From: Ostrinia nubilalis
Taxonomy: Eukaryota; Arthropoda; Insecta; Lepidoptera; Crambidae
Length of the DNA: 64,000 nt
Assembly: GCF_963855985.1 (NCBI RefSeq)
Contig: NC_087112.1
Location: 4,156,501-4,220,500, forward strand
Direction of reading: 5' to 3'
In this document: positions 31,600 through 44,341 of the stretch, one piece after another
How positions within the stretch are numbered: position 1 is the stretch's first letter
Layout: the number at the start of each line of letters is the position of its first letter
Position numbers and translations under genes: made by a program
Notes under the pieces: model-generated
The model's input: only the letters and a program-made list of their open reading frames with translations
Told to the model about the DNA's origin: nothing
The model's database searches: none

Positions 31600-31925
31600 A
31601 TACAGCTGAAGAATTTGTTAGTTTGCTAGGACGTGCTAATCTCAAGAACTACTGGTCCGATTAGAAATATATTTTTCTGTTGGATAGCCCATTTATCGAG
31701 AAGGCTTTAGGCTATACTCGTATAACATCACCCTAAAGCCAATAATTCAAATTCAAATTCAAATTCAAAATATTTATTTAAAGCAAAATACATATTGCGT
31801 TGAACAAGTTACAAAAATACAAACAAGTTGTAAAAATAGGGGCGGAGCAGTAAAGAAAAATGTTGCAAAAACGGGAAATATTATTCAAACTTTTTTCACG
31901 CGTACGAAGTCGCTTGCACAGCTAG
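31600..31925 (+). repeat. Lep1-like repeat with an inserted (AAATTC)n run
   Basis: 'ggacgtgctaatctcaagaa', 'gatagcccatttatcgagaa' and the tail 'cgcgtacgaagtcgc' then 'acagctagt'. A near relative lies in reverse at 33825-34078. Bases 31744-31770 are an AAATTC microsatellite, absent from that copy, followed by an unrelated stretch. Confidence 0.75.
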
Positions 31926-32319
31926 TATGATATATTATAAACATTTAACGGAATATATAAAACAGTGTTTTATGCTTGTGATTTATTTCAAAATAAGCTA
32001 ATTTAAAATCCATATCAAACTCCTACTCCATGCTTTTAGGTCGCTAACTGTTAGATGTCCTTACTGGAGCCGCCTACTTGATGTTATCGAGCTACCTTCG
32101 TACGGCTCGGTTTGGTCTGACAATATTAAAGATTGTTGATAAAGTATTATCCCTAGTTATATGTTTAATATGCAACATGTTGCCGTATAAGGTAAACGTC
32201 AAATGAAAACAGATGTAAGTAGCAACCGTTTTGATTTTAAAAATATTCATGAATTACTATAATGATTTTCTTAACAATCTATTGTTATATTTACTTCTCG
32301 TTGATATAGACTATTAAAT
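31926..32319. other. Non-coding, no gene seen
   Basis: AT-rich, no recognised repeat. Confidence 0.4.
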
Positions 32320-32475
32320 CATCATTATCATCAGATAATTTACTCGTCTACAGGAATATGTCACTCTCCAATTTATAAAAGACAAATTATGGAGGATTAA
32401 GCCTGCCCTCTTTACGCTGGCCAGACCAGGCTAGGGTTGGAGTGACTTGATGTTCGCATGATTGCCCCTTAGTTT
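32320..32475 (-). repeat. SINE-like family S copy
   Basis: 'ttatcatcagataatttact', 'atggaggattaagcctgccc', 'cgctggccagaccaggctag' and 'gatgttcgcatgattgcccc' follow family S in minus orientation to its 5' end. Confidence 0.7.
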
Positions 32476-32597
32476 TCCTTACGACATGCAATGGAAAAGT
32501 GGTTCAATTCTACTCTTCCAAAACCACTCGACTTGGCATCACTGTTAAATGGAATATTTTTCTATTTGCAAGATTGCCAAGTTCTTTAACACACCCC

Positions 32598-32757
32598 GCA
32601 GGCTATAAACTTTAAGTCGGCCGATAGTTTGGTCGGGCTTTTAATCAGTATGTTCCTTAGAATTGCGCACATTACACCAATTTGTTATCAGCCGATTCCT
32701 CATACAAATTCTAAACCGATCCAACTATCAGCCGACTAAAAGTCTTTATACGTATCT
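32598..32757. mobile_element. MITE 'TTTTAGTTGGCCGATAG', copy 1 (diverged)
   Basis: 'actttaagtcggccgatagt' at the left and 'aactatcagccgactaaaag' at the right are inverted. Better copies: 37323-37497, 38114-38289, 58031-58205. Confidence 0.75.
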
Positions 32758-33327
32758 AAGTTAGAGGACAGTTATTTTCACATCGTAAAAGATTAAAGAC
32801 CACACAAAACTACATAAAATCCCGGATCCATTGTATTTTATTATAACTTTACTAACACAGTATTCTCAGTCTGGGAGAGTATTATCTAGGTCAACAACTC
32901 ATAAAACATTATCAGTCCACTTTATAACGATTAAGTACATAATATCAAGTTTGTCTGTCTGTCGCCGGTTTGAGCAATACGTTATGCAACTTAATATCGA
33001 CTGGGTGTCAGTAACGTAATACTGTGAGTACGTATTATAATGATATAATAATGTAAATGCAGGCAAATTGAATTAGATTCATGTTATATGACGTTTTTGT
33101 CATCAACTGGAACCAATTTTTCAATCTGGTTTGAGAAATGCAAAATCAGAAAAATAGACCGAAAATATTAGAGGTACAAAAAATTACTCATAACTTTTGA
33201 GAAAGAATAGGTCTAAGATCCAGCAGTTGTACATTTGGGAAGATTTTGTGCAGCAGTGTACTAAGATGAGCTGATGATGATGAAGCTTCACATTCTGAAC
33301 TAATCCTTGACATATCTCCGAAAGAAC
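32758..33327. other. Non-coding, no gene seen
   Basis: AT-rich. 33238-33282 (gtgcagcagtgtactaagat then gatgatgat) faintly resembles an RTE tail. Confidence 0.4.
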
Positions 33328-33544
33328 CTTTTAACTTCGAACTTCTCTTATGTTCTTCTGATTAATTTCGTTGCGGGTCCAATGACAGTTAACTTTCCCC
33401 GGGACAAACTTGATCTTCACTGGTTGAGTTTTATTGGCGGTCAAGCTGTAGATCCTGGCTACACAGGAATTGCAGTGGGAACGAGAGGCGGGAATAGTCC
33501 CGCAACGCAATTGATCAGAAGGACATAGGAGAACTTTGAAGTTT
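33328..33544. mobile_element. Family X DNA element, best copy
   Basis: About 215 bp. The ends 'aacttcgaacttctcttatg' and 'cataggagaactttgaagtt' are inverted copies over about 40 bp. Body: 'gtccaatgacagttaacttt', 'ttattggcggtcaagctgta', 'gatcctggctacacaggaat'. Other copies: 28731 (minus), 52457, 55688. The 73-residue open frame inside is not conserved among copies. Confidence 0.75.
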
Positions 33545-33824
33545 AGGATAAAGCTGTCTAGTTAAAATTAAAACAACACAGAATCCTCTCACTCAGCATA
33601 TAAATAGCAACATAAGTATAGCAATAAATGTCAACTGAGGCCGATTGGCAAGGCTCTGTCACCGACACCGGCCGGCCTTGAACACCCATTAATTATTCAC
33701 ATTCTAATTCAGAAAGCCAATAAATTAAACCTACAGACTGATATTATAATTAGTTAGTTTAGTCTCCAGTGCTTCATTTATGAGCTAGCCAAATCAAAAC
33801 CTCTCACTTCTATGGGACTGACTA
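33545..33824. other. Non-coding, no gene seen
   Basis: No recognised repeat. Confidence 0.35.
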
Positions 33825-34078
33825 GCTGTGCCCGCGACTTCGTAGGTACGCGTGAAAATAGTTTGAATAATATTTGCCGTTTTTGCAACATTTTTCTTTA
33901 CTACTCTGCCCAATAGGGGCGGAGTAGTAATTGACTGTAGGGTGATGTTATATATAGCTCAAAACCTTCCTCGATAAATGGGCTATCCAACACAGAAATA
34001 ATTTTTCAAATAGGACCTGTAGTTCCTAAGATGAGCGCGTTCATGGAAACAAACAAACAATATTATGTAGTATAGATG
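33825..34078 (-). repeat. Lep1-like repeat
   Basis: 'actagctgtgcccgcgactt' then 'cgtaggtacgcgtg' is the reverse of the family tail; 'cctcgataaatgggctatcc' matches 31600-31925 inverted. Confidence 0.75.
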
Positions 34079-34604
34079 TACAAGAGAGATCAAACTACGT
34101 CACAATATCTTAAGAAGATTAATCGAAATGGCATGTACCTACCCTACATTAAAACTTAGGTAATATCGATAAGCAGTGTTAAATAAGTAATTCAAGTAAC
34201 AAACATACAGAGAAAACTTGAACTACATTTTTGGACTTTACTGGTCATAAATAAGACCTTGACACTATTTCTTTTTTTGTGCTTTGAATAGAATGAAACA
34301 AATACTAAAATACCATGCAACCAAACTGCAAGGGAATTTATAGAGCTCTTTATGCCTCTACAGGAAAAAGGGTAGTGAATCACTATCATCAGGCAATGGT
34401 AGGTCAGCATCCTCTAAGGAGCTACAAAAAAGAGCACAATCTTCTTCTTTCTTCAAGACATTACCAGCTTCTTGAGGTCGTCAGTCCATCGAGCAACTAG
34501 ATAACAGTGATAACAAACCCTGCAATTAAGGTATTTAGAATTCGCTCAATATACCGCTAGTGTGCGCATGAGTTTTTGCCGCTGTGGGTCATGGGAGCGA
34601 CCGC
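34079..34604. other. Non-coding, no gene seen
   Basis: Short overlapping open frames on both strands without domains. Confidence 0.35.
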
Positions 34605-34654
34605 GTAACACACTGTCTGTGACAGACTGATCGAGTAGGGTGACAGTGTGTTAC
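34605..34654. repeat. 13-bp perfect inverted repeat
   Basis: GTAACACACTGTC (34605-34617) and GACAGTGTGTTAC (34642-34654), with a smaller 'gtctgtgacagac' palindrome between. Confidence 0.8.
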
Positions 34655-34734
34655 ATCTTTTATAGGACATAAACAGGACACCTTCTGACGGGTAGTAAGT
34701 AATTGAGATCACAGACCTGTGGGTCAAAAATGGC

Positions 34735-34965
34735 GATTAGAATTACTAGCTTTTTCTCGTGGCTCTCACCTGCAGGATTTTTTTCTGTCACAGAAAAACG
34801 TCGCTTTTTTTTAAAACAGGGACAAAAATAAGTATCCTAGATGTCCTTTCCCGGGACCAAATTCAAATTCAATTATACCAAATTCATCAAAATCGGTTCG
34901 GTGGTTTAAGCGTGAAAAAGAGATGAGGTCAGTCAGCGAAAGAGAGAGAGAGAGAGAGTGTGTGA
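34735..34965 (-). repeat. Lep1-like relic and (GA)n microsatellite
   Basis: 'cctttcccgggaccaaattc' and 'caaaatcggttcggtggttt' plus 'aagcgtgaaaaagagatgag' match the inner part of Lep1-like repeats in reverse. 34941-34960 is a GA run. Confidence 0.6.
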
Positions 34966-36887
34966 CATCAGATTATACATTTTTGTTCCAAAAATAACTT
35001 CTATTACAACCACATAAGATGTCACATTCCATTGTTTACTAAAAATCAATGCATCAACGTCAAAGTAAACAATGAAAAAATAATCCTAATTTAATACCAA
35101 ATCGCAGACAATTTTCCCATCAAGTTGGGATGCGCCGGCGCCGTCACGGTGCGACGCTTATGATCATCTATTGTTCTTCGTAAATATAGTGCTGTTACTT
35201 ATTTCCTTAAGTATACCGATATCGATATTTTTAAACGCCCTTCAGAGCATTCACTTCAGTTCGTGATACTTTTTTCAAAACAGCGTTTACGCAATGCTGG
35301 CAACAATAAGCTGACGACCTTGCAACTTTCGATCTACCCTGTTGTTTATTTTAGGTAATGGTAACATTATAAAAAAATGTGTCACAACAAAATAAAAATA
35401 ATATTATGTACTTAGCAGTATGGAATCTGGTGACATCAGGTAAGACGACATGTGGTGCCCTTTTACTAAACTTCAATAGAAGTAGATAAAGTGACTCATG
35501 ACAACAAGGTTCTTATACAAAATCTTGTTATTAAATTACAGGTGCTTATTATTATTGCGCTGTACCACCATCCAAGTAATCTAACATTATGATTAAAAAT
35601 CTGCCATTTTTCAGTTCAGTCTAGCGCAACTCTTTTGGTTAATATCAAATTTCATTATCAATGATTGCAATTCTAATCGCTCACCTATTTATTAAATTCG
35701 AGTAATACCTACTAATTAACTTAAACATTTGACCGGAAAAACTTCCACAAAAGAAAATGTCCTACTTTTAAACAAGAGCAAACCTGTTCTTCTATTATGA
35801 CGTTTCGTTCTATATCGGCTTCTTTGTTACCATCGCAGCAAAAAGATCGAAAGTGACCAAAGTCACGAACAGTTACAAGGATCTTATTGTACTGACATTG
35901 ATAGAACTACAGTTTTTGCGTGTTTCATAATACGAATTAGTCTATGGATTTGATGAGATCACGTAGTTTGTTACGTGTTTTATTAATATAGACAATTAAT
36001 TTGAGGAAGTGTTTTTTTTTCATGCATTGACAAAATTGTTGTCCTTGTTATAATGGGTTTTAGTTTTTGTGACATGTTAATCAATTAATTTTTTATTAAA
36101 TATTTTCCAACCTGCAGCCTTCGCAAAATACATTCATGGTATGAACATCAGAGCGCTAAGTACTACGCAGTCATATTGTGTTTTACTGTGACTGTTTTTT
36201 ATTTAGTCAAAAAGAATGTAAGCTAGTTCTAGAGCTTCACTTACTACTTCTTAAGGATTGATTTTGTATTTTAACACAAAACAGAAAGCAATATTTTCAA
36301 CGATTTTACTAGTCTCACTTTCACACCCACAACGTGCATACAACACGTCATGTTTTGACTTTTGTTAATGGACATGAGTGATTTTAAAAGCACATAAGCA
36401 ATAAAGAGTTTTAATTTGTACTTTGTGCGTAATTAGTACGTGCTTCTCGCATTTAATGCATTTTTATCGGTGTAGCTATGTTTTATCTCTAATCAGAAGT
36501 AGGTACGTTAAATTATTTGTAGCCTAGGAACTTGTACTGGATTTGTCGCGAATAATGACAAATAACTATAGTTAAAACGATAAATTATAGATCTAGAAAT
36601 TACGGGCTATAAGCTTCGCAGATTTTCATGTTACCCTACTTTACTTACATTCCTGTATAGCTTTGCTTGCAGCAACAATTTTAATGAGAAATTATACTCG
36701 TCAAGCCTAACTGGCGCAATCGGAACATCGATAATTTCGATGGCTTATCGATATGATAACATCACTAGCGCTCTCATCACATAATTATGGTGTTTGCAAG
36801 TGGACCACCGTTAGACGAACTGATTTTGAATTTTAAAGTTTATTCCTTTTTTGTTTGTATTTTTTATTTCAGAAACTGCTATTACTG
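34966..36887. other. Non-coding, no gene seen
   Basis: AT-rich. 35024-35072 holds an 11-bp inverted pair (cattgtttact / agtaaacaatg). 35132-35160 is a short GC-rich patch. No exon recognised; 'tttcag' at 36867 precedes a repeat, not coding DNA. Confidence 0.4.
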
Positions 36888-37114
36888 AAAACCAGCGCCG
36901 TGGCCTTCGTCACCGTGGGCCACGGGTCACGGCATATGCTGAGTGGGGTCCCGTTGCAGTGGGCATCTTGTTGGTGAATGGGTGGCACTGCTCAGTTTAC
37001 TCTTGTTTTTATTTTTTTTTCTTCTTCTATTATTATGTGCCACTGTCATATCTATGTAATTGCCTGTATTTGTGTGATGTCCATTGTAATAAATGTATCT
37101 TTCTTTCTTTCTAT
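36888..37114 (+). repeat. Retroposon family Y with (TTTC)n tail, copy 1
   Basis: 'aaaaccagcgccgtggcctt', 'cgtgggccacgg', 'gtggcactgctcagtttac' and at the end 'gtaataaatgtatctttctt' plus TTCTTTC. Copy 2 is at 48134-48470. An AATAAA just before a TTTC tail suggests a LINE 3' end or SINE. Confidence 0.75.
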
Positions 37115-37322
37115 TATTGTACTGTTTAGAAGTGGCGCGTCATAAACGTACGTACGTAAAAAATAGTAGAGCCAGGGTCTTATTTTTATAGTCCTAATAA
37201 CATACTCATACTTACTAAATGCACTAGAACCCAAGAAAGATGTCGTCCAATATTGATGACAATGTTTACCTGAAATAAACAAAAATTTTATTAGACATTT
37301 TATTTATTATTAAAATACTAGT
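37115..37322. other. Non-coding, no gene seen
   Basis: Short gap with no recognised content. Confidence 0.35.
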
Positions 37323-37497
37323 TGCAGACCACCGACTTTTAGTTGGCCGATAGCTGGGTCAAGCTGCTAATCAGTATGTGGATGTATGAAAGTGCGCACA
37401 TTACACCGATTTAGTACCGATTTGGTATCGGCCGATTCTTCATACAAAATTAAAATCGGGTCCAACTATCGGCCGACTAAAAGTCGGTGGTCTGTGC
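37323..37497. mobile_element. MITE 'TTTTAGTTGGCCGATAG', copy 2
   Basis: 'gcagaccaccgacttttagt' / 'actaaaagtcggtggtctgt' are inverted ends of at least 35 bp; the centre has 'gtgcgcacattacaccg'. Confidence 0.9.
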
Positions 37498-38113
37498 CTA
37501 GGCTAAACCATTAAGACCCTCCATATTGAAGTAAAACATTTAATTTTTTATTTATTTGAACACCATGCTATAGCAAATCAATATTGTTTACAGACAGCGT
37601 TAAAAACCTACTTTAATACTACGAACGACTAGTGGCACGCGTTCCCAGAACTACTGTGGACTAGTCGACCAGTGCCTTATAAGACTAGTCGTATTAGAAC
37701 AAGACTAGTAAGTAGTACCTAGGTACTAAAACTAGGTCTTAGGATGCGATGAATCCGGCTGATTTGAGCAAAAACTGAACTGAAAACGATGCGGTTTTCG
37801 TAATGAGCGCTAGATTGTAAAAGGTGATTTGTTTTTTAGATCGTAAAGAAAACAAGCCAGCGATGTGTTCTTAATTGACATTTAGGTGTATTTATTGCAT
37901 ATTCAAAGGATTTTAAAACGCAATCAATCTTCAGCATTAAATTGACATACATTCGTATGCTACAGAAATGTTTCAAAGAAAGCCAAAATCATGAACTAGA
38001 ACCCAAAATCATGAAATGAACTTTTTTTATTATTTACTAATTTGTGTATTACATTTATTAACCTTATTTATTATTTTTATTAACCTATTTATAAAAATAA
38101 ATAGACATCTTTA
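37498..38113. other. Non-coding, no gene seen
   Basis: 'gactagtcg' variants recur at 37669-37710. Otherwise AT-rich. Confidence 0.4.
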
Positions 38114-38289
38114 AGAGTAGTCGCACACCGTTGATTTTTAGTTGGCCGATAGTTGTGCCCGATTTCAAATTGTATGAAGAATCGGCCAAATCGAATCGGC
38201 GTAGTGTGCGCACTCCCATACATGCCCATACTGATCAACTGCCCGACTAAACTATCGGCCGACGAAAAATCAACGGTGTGCGCCTACTC
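38114..38289. mobile_element. MITE 'TTTTAGTTGGCCGATAG', copy 3
   Basis: 'gagtagtcgcacaccgttga' at the left, 'atcaacggtgtgcgcctact' at the right. Only 600 bp from copy 2. Confidence 0.9.
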
Positions 38290-38984
38290 TTAATGTCTTT
38301 CTACGTTCCTGGTTTTATAAGAGACCATAATATCTATCGCTATCTTTTAAAACTAAAAAAAGTTTGCTAGTAAGTACCAGTTTCTGATTTCAGTTTTATC
38401 ATTTTATTACGTTTATTAAGAAGTAACTAATCATTTTATATAACCAATGATTAACACTCAAGTAGGTCATTATAAGCCATAAAGTAATTATGTTATCACA
38501 AATTGGCTCATGTACAGTCCAGTCACAAAATAGCTGAAGCCATAAAATAAAATAGAAATTCTACCGGATACGCGTTCCTATGACTTTCTAAATCCTTTTT
38601 AGATGCTTGCGAAACTAGTTTGAAGGTACAGTCGGCCTCGATGACGTCATGTACGTTTTGCTAGACAGTTTGGCTACAAGTGATTTGGCATGGAGTATAA
38701 ATATAATGGTATGTAACTCTACCTGAAGCCTATGTTCAGTAGTGGTTGAAGTTTTGGCTGAAATGACTCTGTGGTTGAGAATTCTAGGTAAAGTATCAAG
38801 TTTCTACGAAAAAGATCTTGACCTGAATCTCATATGATAGAAAGTAATTATCAGGTCAAAGATGGAGACGAGCTTCACCCGGAATCCTCAACCACAGAGG
38901 AACTGGCAGTGTTATCACTGCCAAAACACAACATTCTGTTAACATTGTTTTTATTGCCACAGACTTAGGTAAAATGGTGGTAGC
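38290..38984. other. Non-coding, no gene seen
   Basis: 38727-38770 (gaagcctatgttcagtagtg) is a weak RTE-tail relic. Confidence 0.4.
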
Positions 38985-39105
38985 TAGCCAGGCGGACTTA
39001 TATTACCAACCAAGCAAATATTTTTCCCCCACATAGGAATCTATCCTGAGACTTCTGGGTTTTATACAGGTCGTTTTACCATTAGACCACAGTGGTTACC
39101 TTAAA
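38985..39105 (-). repeat. tRNA-derived SINE head
   Basis: On minus: 'taaccactgtggtctaatgg' and 'taaaacgacc' (A box type), then 'ggatagattcc' (B box type) about 45 bases on. This layout is that of a tRNA-derived SINE. Confidence 0.6.
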
Positions 39106-41050
39106 GTTAAATCTTTTATTTCAGGTCGTATTATTCCCAACTGACTGTACCTTTAAGACGGATGCACCGATTGCCAATGTTAATACGTGGTCATCCGATG
39201 GATACACTTTCTATTGTAGAGACATCTGCCGGCTGGATCGTTAGGGAAGGTGAAATTTCCACGTCCGTTCGATGGGAAAATTATGGAAAGCTCTATGGGT
39301 CAAAGGAAGAAGAAATTAATCGACTGTGAGGATGTACCTGTATGTAATTAGAAAGGTGGGAATTTCCCTTGTCAGTGTTCAATTCATAAGCTCTATTATC
39401 TGTGAAATGTGGCCAAAAGGCCGCGGCTCATGGCTGTCAATTTGAAAATGACAGGTCACGTCTTGGCTGAAACGTCAGAATGAAATCGCGCGTGAAAAAT
39501 GTGCAAATAAAAATCGGATAACATTATGCAGAAAAAAACTTGTTGCTTTTTTTAATTGTTTTAATTGTAATAGACAAAAACTAATTTGCTAACTCTATTC
39601 TTAACCCTCAATGCCGATATTAATTTAACAATATCACAGTCATTCTCGCAAAATTAATTACTGACATTCAATTGCGTAACTTCCTGAGTTAAAAAAGTAA
39701 TTTTTCTTTATTTTAAACGGTATTATCCAGAAGCAAGGCTGGGGCATTGAATAAAATTGAAATGAACCAATTAAGCGGTTTTATTACGGTACTTTATCGA
39801 AAACTAGATATTTATTGCCAATGTTAAGGTCAAGAATCCTATATCACGCATGTGGTCTATATTTTTCATTGAACTTGATTATTTTATTAGTTATTAGAAT
39901 AAACAGCTGATCCGCGTTCCGCTAAAACTTTGGCGCCAAAAATTCCGTAAAAAAAATTTGTTCCTAATTTATTTTATGTTAAAGTTGTATTTGGGTCGTA
40001 GAGCCGCCCTTAGTACTGAAGTTAACTAATAAAATAAAGATCTCTGCAAAGATTAGAGCCTACTTGATTTAAATATCCGGCATTTTATGGGAAACACAAA
40101 AGAAAACAAAACCATCTGTTTACATCAATAAACTAGTTAGAAAGCCACAATGTCAGAGATCACACGAAAAAGTCCGAACAACGCATTATCTGTGGTGAAA
40201 TTCGCGCGGGAAACATTTTTAATCTGTATTCCGCGTGGGCGGGGTCAACGGCCGAAGAAAGCAAAGGTGTTTAGAGGCAATAGCGTACGACCATACGGTT
40301 CATCTGTTGAGATAAAAAGTTTGCCATACGGTTCCTCAGATGGGAACAGGTTATTATAATAATCTGTGACCGATGTAGGTTAAATTAACCTGTTCTAAGT
40401 TTCACGTCGGCATAGTAAAAAGTCTGATACCGTGTTGTTTAAATATAATGTATCTCATTTAATGTAAATGATACCTATTTTCACGGAGAAAAGAAAAACT
40501 CAGGGCAATAACAGATGGCGCTTAAATCAAATTCATTCCATGAACAACAAACGAAAGTCATAGACTAGATTCCCGTGCAAATCAATCTGTCAAGATAATA
40601 TTTAAAGCCAGCCAGCTAACAAAGTATAGAAATTATTTTTTACTAGACAAAAAGTATTTGCACTAGGGCAAAATTAAGCCAATTAATTATTAACATAAAT
40701 ATTGTTCACAGCCAAGCATCTTTGACGTAAATAACTAATCATAACATTTATTATAATGATCACTACTATTAGATGTATAATTACTTACCAAAGAGGTATT
40801 TTTAATTGCTTATAATTACGTACCTATGAGTATTATGTAAAACTGTGATTAGGTGTAATTTATTCAGAAAGTCATTACTCAACGGCAAGGGCGAAAGTAA
40901 AAATATATTTTTAACACTAGATAATGAATGAACTATATTTATTATACCTACTTTCTTTATTCCACACCAATATAAACTAGCAAATTGGCGAACAACCTAT
41001 TTCCTATTCATCCTAGTAAATATTAAAATATGTAAAAGTTAACAGCAGCT
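39106..41050. other. Non-coding, no gene supported
   Basis: 39125-39300 follows 'tttatttcag' but gives no recognised coding exon. The 69-residue frame at 40150-40359 has no domain; it contains 'ccatacggttc' twice (40290 and 40324). 40360-41050 is AT-rich. Confidence 0.4.
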
Positions 41051-41053
41051 CCT

Positions 41054-41172
41054 AAAGGTAGCAGAAAGGCGCTGGACGCAGGCCGCTACAACACCGGGCA
41101 ATATGGAAGTCATTGGGGGAGCCTATGTTCAGCAGTGGACGTCCTGTGGCTGAAATTATGATGATGATGATT
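41054..41172 (+). repeat. RTE LINE 3'-end fragment
   Basis: 'aaaggtagcagaaaggcgct', 'ggacgcaggccgctac', 'gttcagcagtggacgtcctg' and an ATGATGATGATGA tail. Confidence 0.9.
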
Positions 41173-42669
41173 CTGGATTGTCTCTGTATCCTTAACAATT
41201 TAAATCAAGTAACATTACACTAAAATATTCCAGTTAATTAAACACATTAATCTCACATAGATGTAGTATGGGACTACCTTAAATTCTTACATCGTTTCAG
41301 CCAAATGACGTCCATTGCTGGACAAAGAACACCCGCGTGGATTTCTTTGCCATTTGGGGGGTTTTGGGTTTGGCTTTTAAATTGCCTTAAACGCCACGCT
41401 TAGCAGGCGGGTTGGTGATCGCAGTTTTTTGTATGATTTTGCACGCAGACGCTGTGCCGATCTCGTGCAACAGAAATTACTTGCCTCTTACGACAAACCT
41501 CCTGATGATGTGGAAAATAGCTCCTAAATTTTAAACCACACTACCAAAAAACGACACAGTCCAGACGGAAAAATCGCTTCCAAGCTAACTTTTCATTTAG
41601 GTTAGGTCTTTCAGAACACCCCGGAAGATTATAGTTGACATTTTTTACAGAAACACCAAAATGCTTTATCTAACTCCATCTTTAACTTGTCGTTTAGTTC
41701 CTATATTCCCACGTAAGTCAATTAGTATTCTTAGCACCGGTATTTAAATTCGACAGATCTTCAAATGCCGACTGCGACTGCGCACGTGACCTTGGATTTG
41801 GACCTAGCGCTGACCTTTTGGTAAGCATTAGTATTGGCGTTAGCAAGCTTTAAAAAACCCGGTTCTTTTGAGATGTGTTGAAGATTTTGCAGAAAATTTG
41901 ATATAAATACACAATTGTGAGTTATTGTAGGTATTATCCACCTATTAATCATTTCAATAATAGACGAAACAAGAAATGCCAATAGCATTTTTATTGGTAA
42001 CTAGAATGCCTAAAAACTAAAACGTATGGAATACACAATTATCATGACTGAATTATATTTGGCATGTACCTAACTTATTATCACAATTGTTTTAATTTTA
42101 GTTTTTTATCTCTTATTATTATTTAAAAATATAAAGTAAAATATTTAAGAGTGAAAGTGAAAGGAAAGTGATCATTCAATTGTTTACAATTTTTCCATTT
42201 CATTTTTATTTCAAAGACGCCAACTTAAAAGATTAATAAAACAACATAGTCGTAGATTTACTAGCAAATTGTAACAAAATTCCGTTGTATGTTTTACATC
42301 CATTTGTTGTGGTGTGTACGACCCACTTGTGTGACAAGCCTCGTAGACGTGGAATGACAAATGACGCAAATGACATGACAAAAAGGCTTAAATGCGGTGC
42401 TTGTAGCAGTTTTGTTTGTGGCTGCTTAAATGTCTTGTTGTAAAAATATGCATTAAAAAGATGCAAGTGATAGTTAGGTAGGTTACTACTAAAAAAAAAG
42501 TACCTATTTTTTTGCATTTTATTAGCTCATTATTTAAAGTGGGATCAGCTGACAAAGAAAAAGTAATTAAATTAATGATTCAGTCAACTAATCCCACGGG
42601 ATAAGTTAGAAGCGGGATACATTTTGGCAGAGTAATAGGACCACCATGCTCTTCCAATGGATGTCTAAC
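41173..42669. other. Non-coding; short RTE relic
   Basis: 41296-41331 ('gtttcagccaaatgacgtcc') is an RTE end on the minus strand. The rest, including short minus-strand frames near 41761 and 42233, shows no domain or repeat. Confidence 0.45.
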
Positions 42670-42810
42670 GCCCGTATTCACAAACATTACTATGAGGTCT
42701 CACAGTGCGCGTGGACGCACAGGGTGACACATGAACCAATCACAGAGCTCTATTCAACGCTGTGCGTTCGATTTTCTGCTTCACTTAGCAAGCATCGTTT
42801 ATGAATACGT
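42670..42810. mobile_element. MITE 'GCCCGTATTCACAAAC', copy 3 (reverse)
   Basis: Starts 'gcccgtattcacaaacatta' and ends 'catcgtttatgaatacg'; inverted relative to 13234. Confidence 0.88.
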
Positions 42811-42852
42811 AGTCCAGTCATTTGGTAGTTTTACCTGGGCGTAAGGGACAAT

Positions 42853-42940
42853 TATGCGAACATCAGGCCTTCCCAACCTGGCCAGTGTGGGGAGTGTAGG
42901 CCAAATACCTCCATTTACCTTTGTTAAATTGGAGAGAGGG
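42853..42940 (+). repeat. SINE-like family S fragment
   Basis: 'tatgcgaacatcaggccttc', 'ccagtgtggggagtgtaggc' and 'aaattggagagagggtc': the 5' two thirds of family S. Confidence 0.7.
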
Positions 42941-44307
42941 TCAAATTTTGAGGGTGTGACTGAGTCATTTTGGCATGTAAGACGCCTATTATGGCTATTA
43001 AAGTCTTTAACCCTGGTGTCAGACTGCCACAGTCATTATAACTCAAACAGTAAAAAAAGACAATTCACAGTTAACACCGTTATTATTTTAATACTACAAT
43101 TAAACTCGCAAACTTTCAATTCTCTACGCAGACCTTGCAACAATATTACAATTAAATTCTTTAAGTTGCGTAATTATATCTACTCGTCTCTACATAGTTA
43201 ATTGTCTGTATATTTAAATACTCTAAACTTATTCAATTTGTGTTACATTACGCTTATTTGATAAGACGTAATTTTACGAGATTCGGAGAAATTATGCACG
43301 CAATCTTACTTTGTAATAGTTTTAATATTAGATTACGTTGTCGTATAAATTATGAAGAGAAGTTAATATAGAAAGTAGATGAGATTATAACGGCCGTGCC
43401 ACATATTTTGACCAAGGTAGAGTTTATTTATTTAGCAAGTAGAGTTAAAATCTTGGTCTAATCTGATAACTCTATCACAATGTGAGTGATACGGTCTCTT
43501 CCTGGCAACACTGGCAACTGTTAATTTTGAAAAATCTAAAACGTTAAAATAACGGTATCGTTAAAGCCAATGAGATGATGAGCAAACGTTAGAATAGAGG
43601 GACGCGCGGTGACGACAACTCCCCGCGCTTTTGTGCTAAGTGATAATTGTATTAAAAATAAGGCAATATAATGTGAAAGTTGAGTACTCAGTGTTTTATT
43701 TATGAGAATAGATCTACCGGCTTCTAATACATCTTACTTCTCTTGAGTCTATCCTCCGGGCTCTGAATTGAGATTTTAGTTTGATTAAAAACCTAAGTAG
43801 AAAATGAGCGATCATTTTTGAGCGGCTTAAGCTAAAAATCTAAATTCAGGCGGGCTAGAATACGAGCCGTGATAAAATCTTATCAATAATATAGACGACA
43901 ATAATAGACGCGTATGCATCAGGTAAAATCGATAAAATGGCATAAATGGCAGGAACCGGGCATCTTCTAGAATACTCCATCAATATCCAAGGCATAGCAA
44001 AATCGCCATTGCGTCAGTAAATACTGTACGTAATGATGCGCCGGCGCAGATAGCGGGCCTAACGGGCAGCGGATGGACGGGATGCGTACGGTTTGTTTGT
44101 CATACAGTTTACTGTTTCGTGTGTGATTTACATAATATTAATATTTATATTATTAATACGTTGACCGCGTGACCTGGTGGGCTGGTGGTCTATGGGTTGC
44201 TAGTTCAAAACCAGCTCAAGACAAAAACACGTATAGCATCTGTTCTTGGATACTCCGCGTGCTTTTCGCAATATTAAAAGTTATAAGTACCTACATTGTT
44301 TTTCTAA
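42941..44307. other. Non-coding; possible regulatory GC patch
   Basis: No gene seen. 44036-44095 is GC-rich (gatgcgccggcgcagatagc). 44165-44230 has 'gggttgctagttcaaaacca', a weak B-box-like SINE relic. Confidence 0.4.
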
Positions 44308-44341
44308 TCATCATCATCATCATCTCAGCCATAGGACGTTT
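44308..44341 (-). repeat. RTE LINE 3'-terminal fragment
   Basis: Only the tail: CATCATCATCATCAT then 'ctcagccataggacg'. This is a very short truncated copy. Confidence 0.75.

Noticed and set aside
36851..37129. Exon after 'tttatttcag'
   Set aside because: The sequence is retroposon family Y with a TTTC tail, repeated at 48134; not coding.
39125..39330. Exon after 'tttatttcag'
   Set aside because: No long frame with a recognisable domain and no matching donor that I can support.
40150..40359. 69-residue basic protein
   Set aside because: Good-looking start but no domain, no splice context and no repeat relation; insufficient support.
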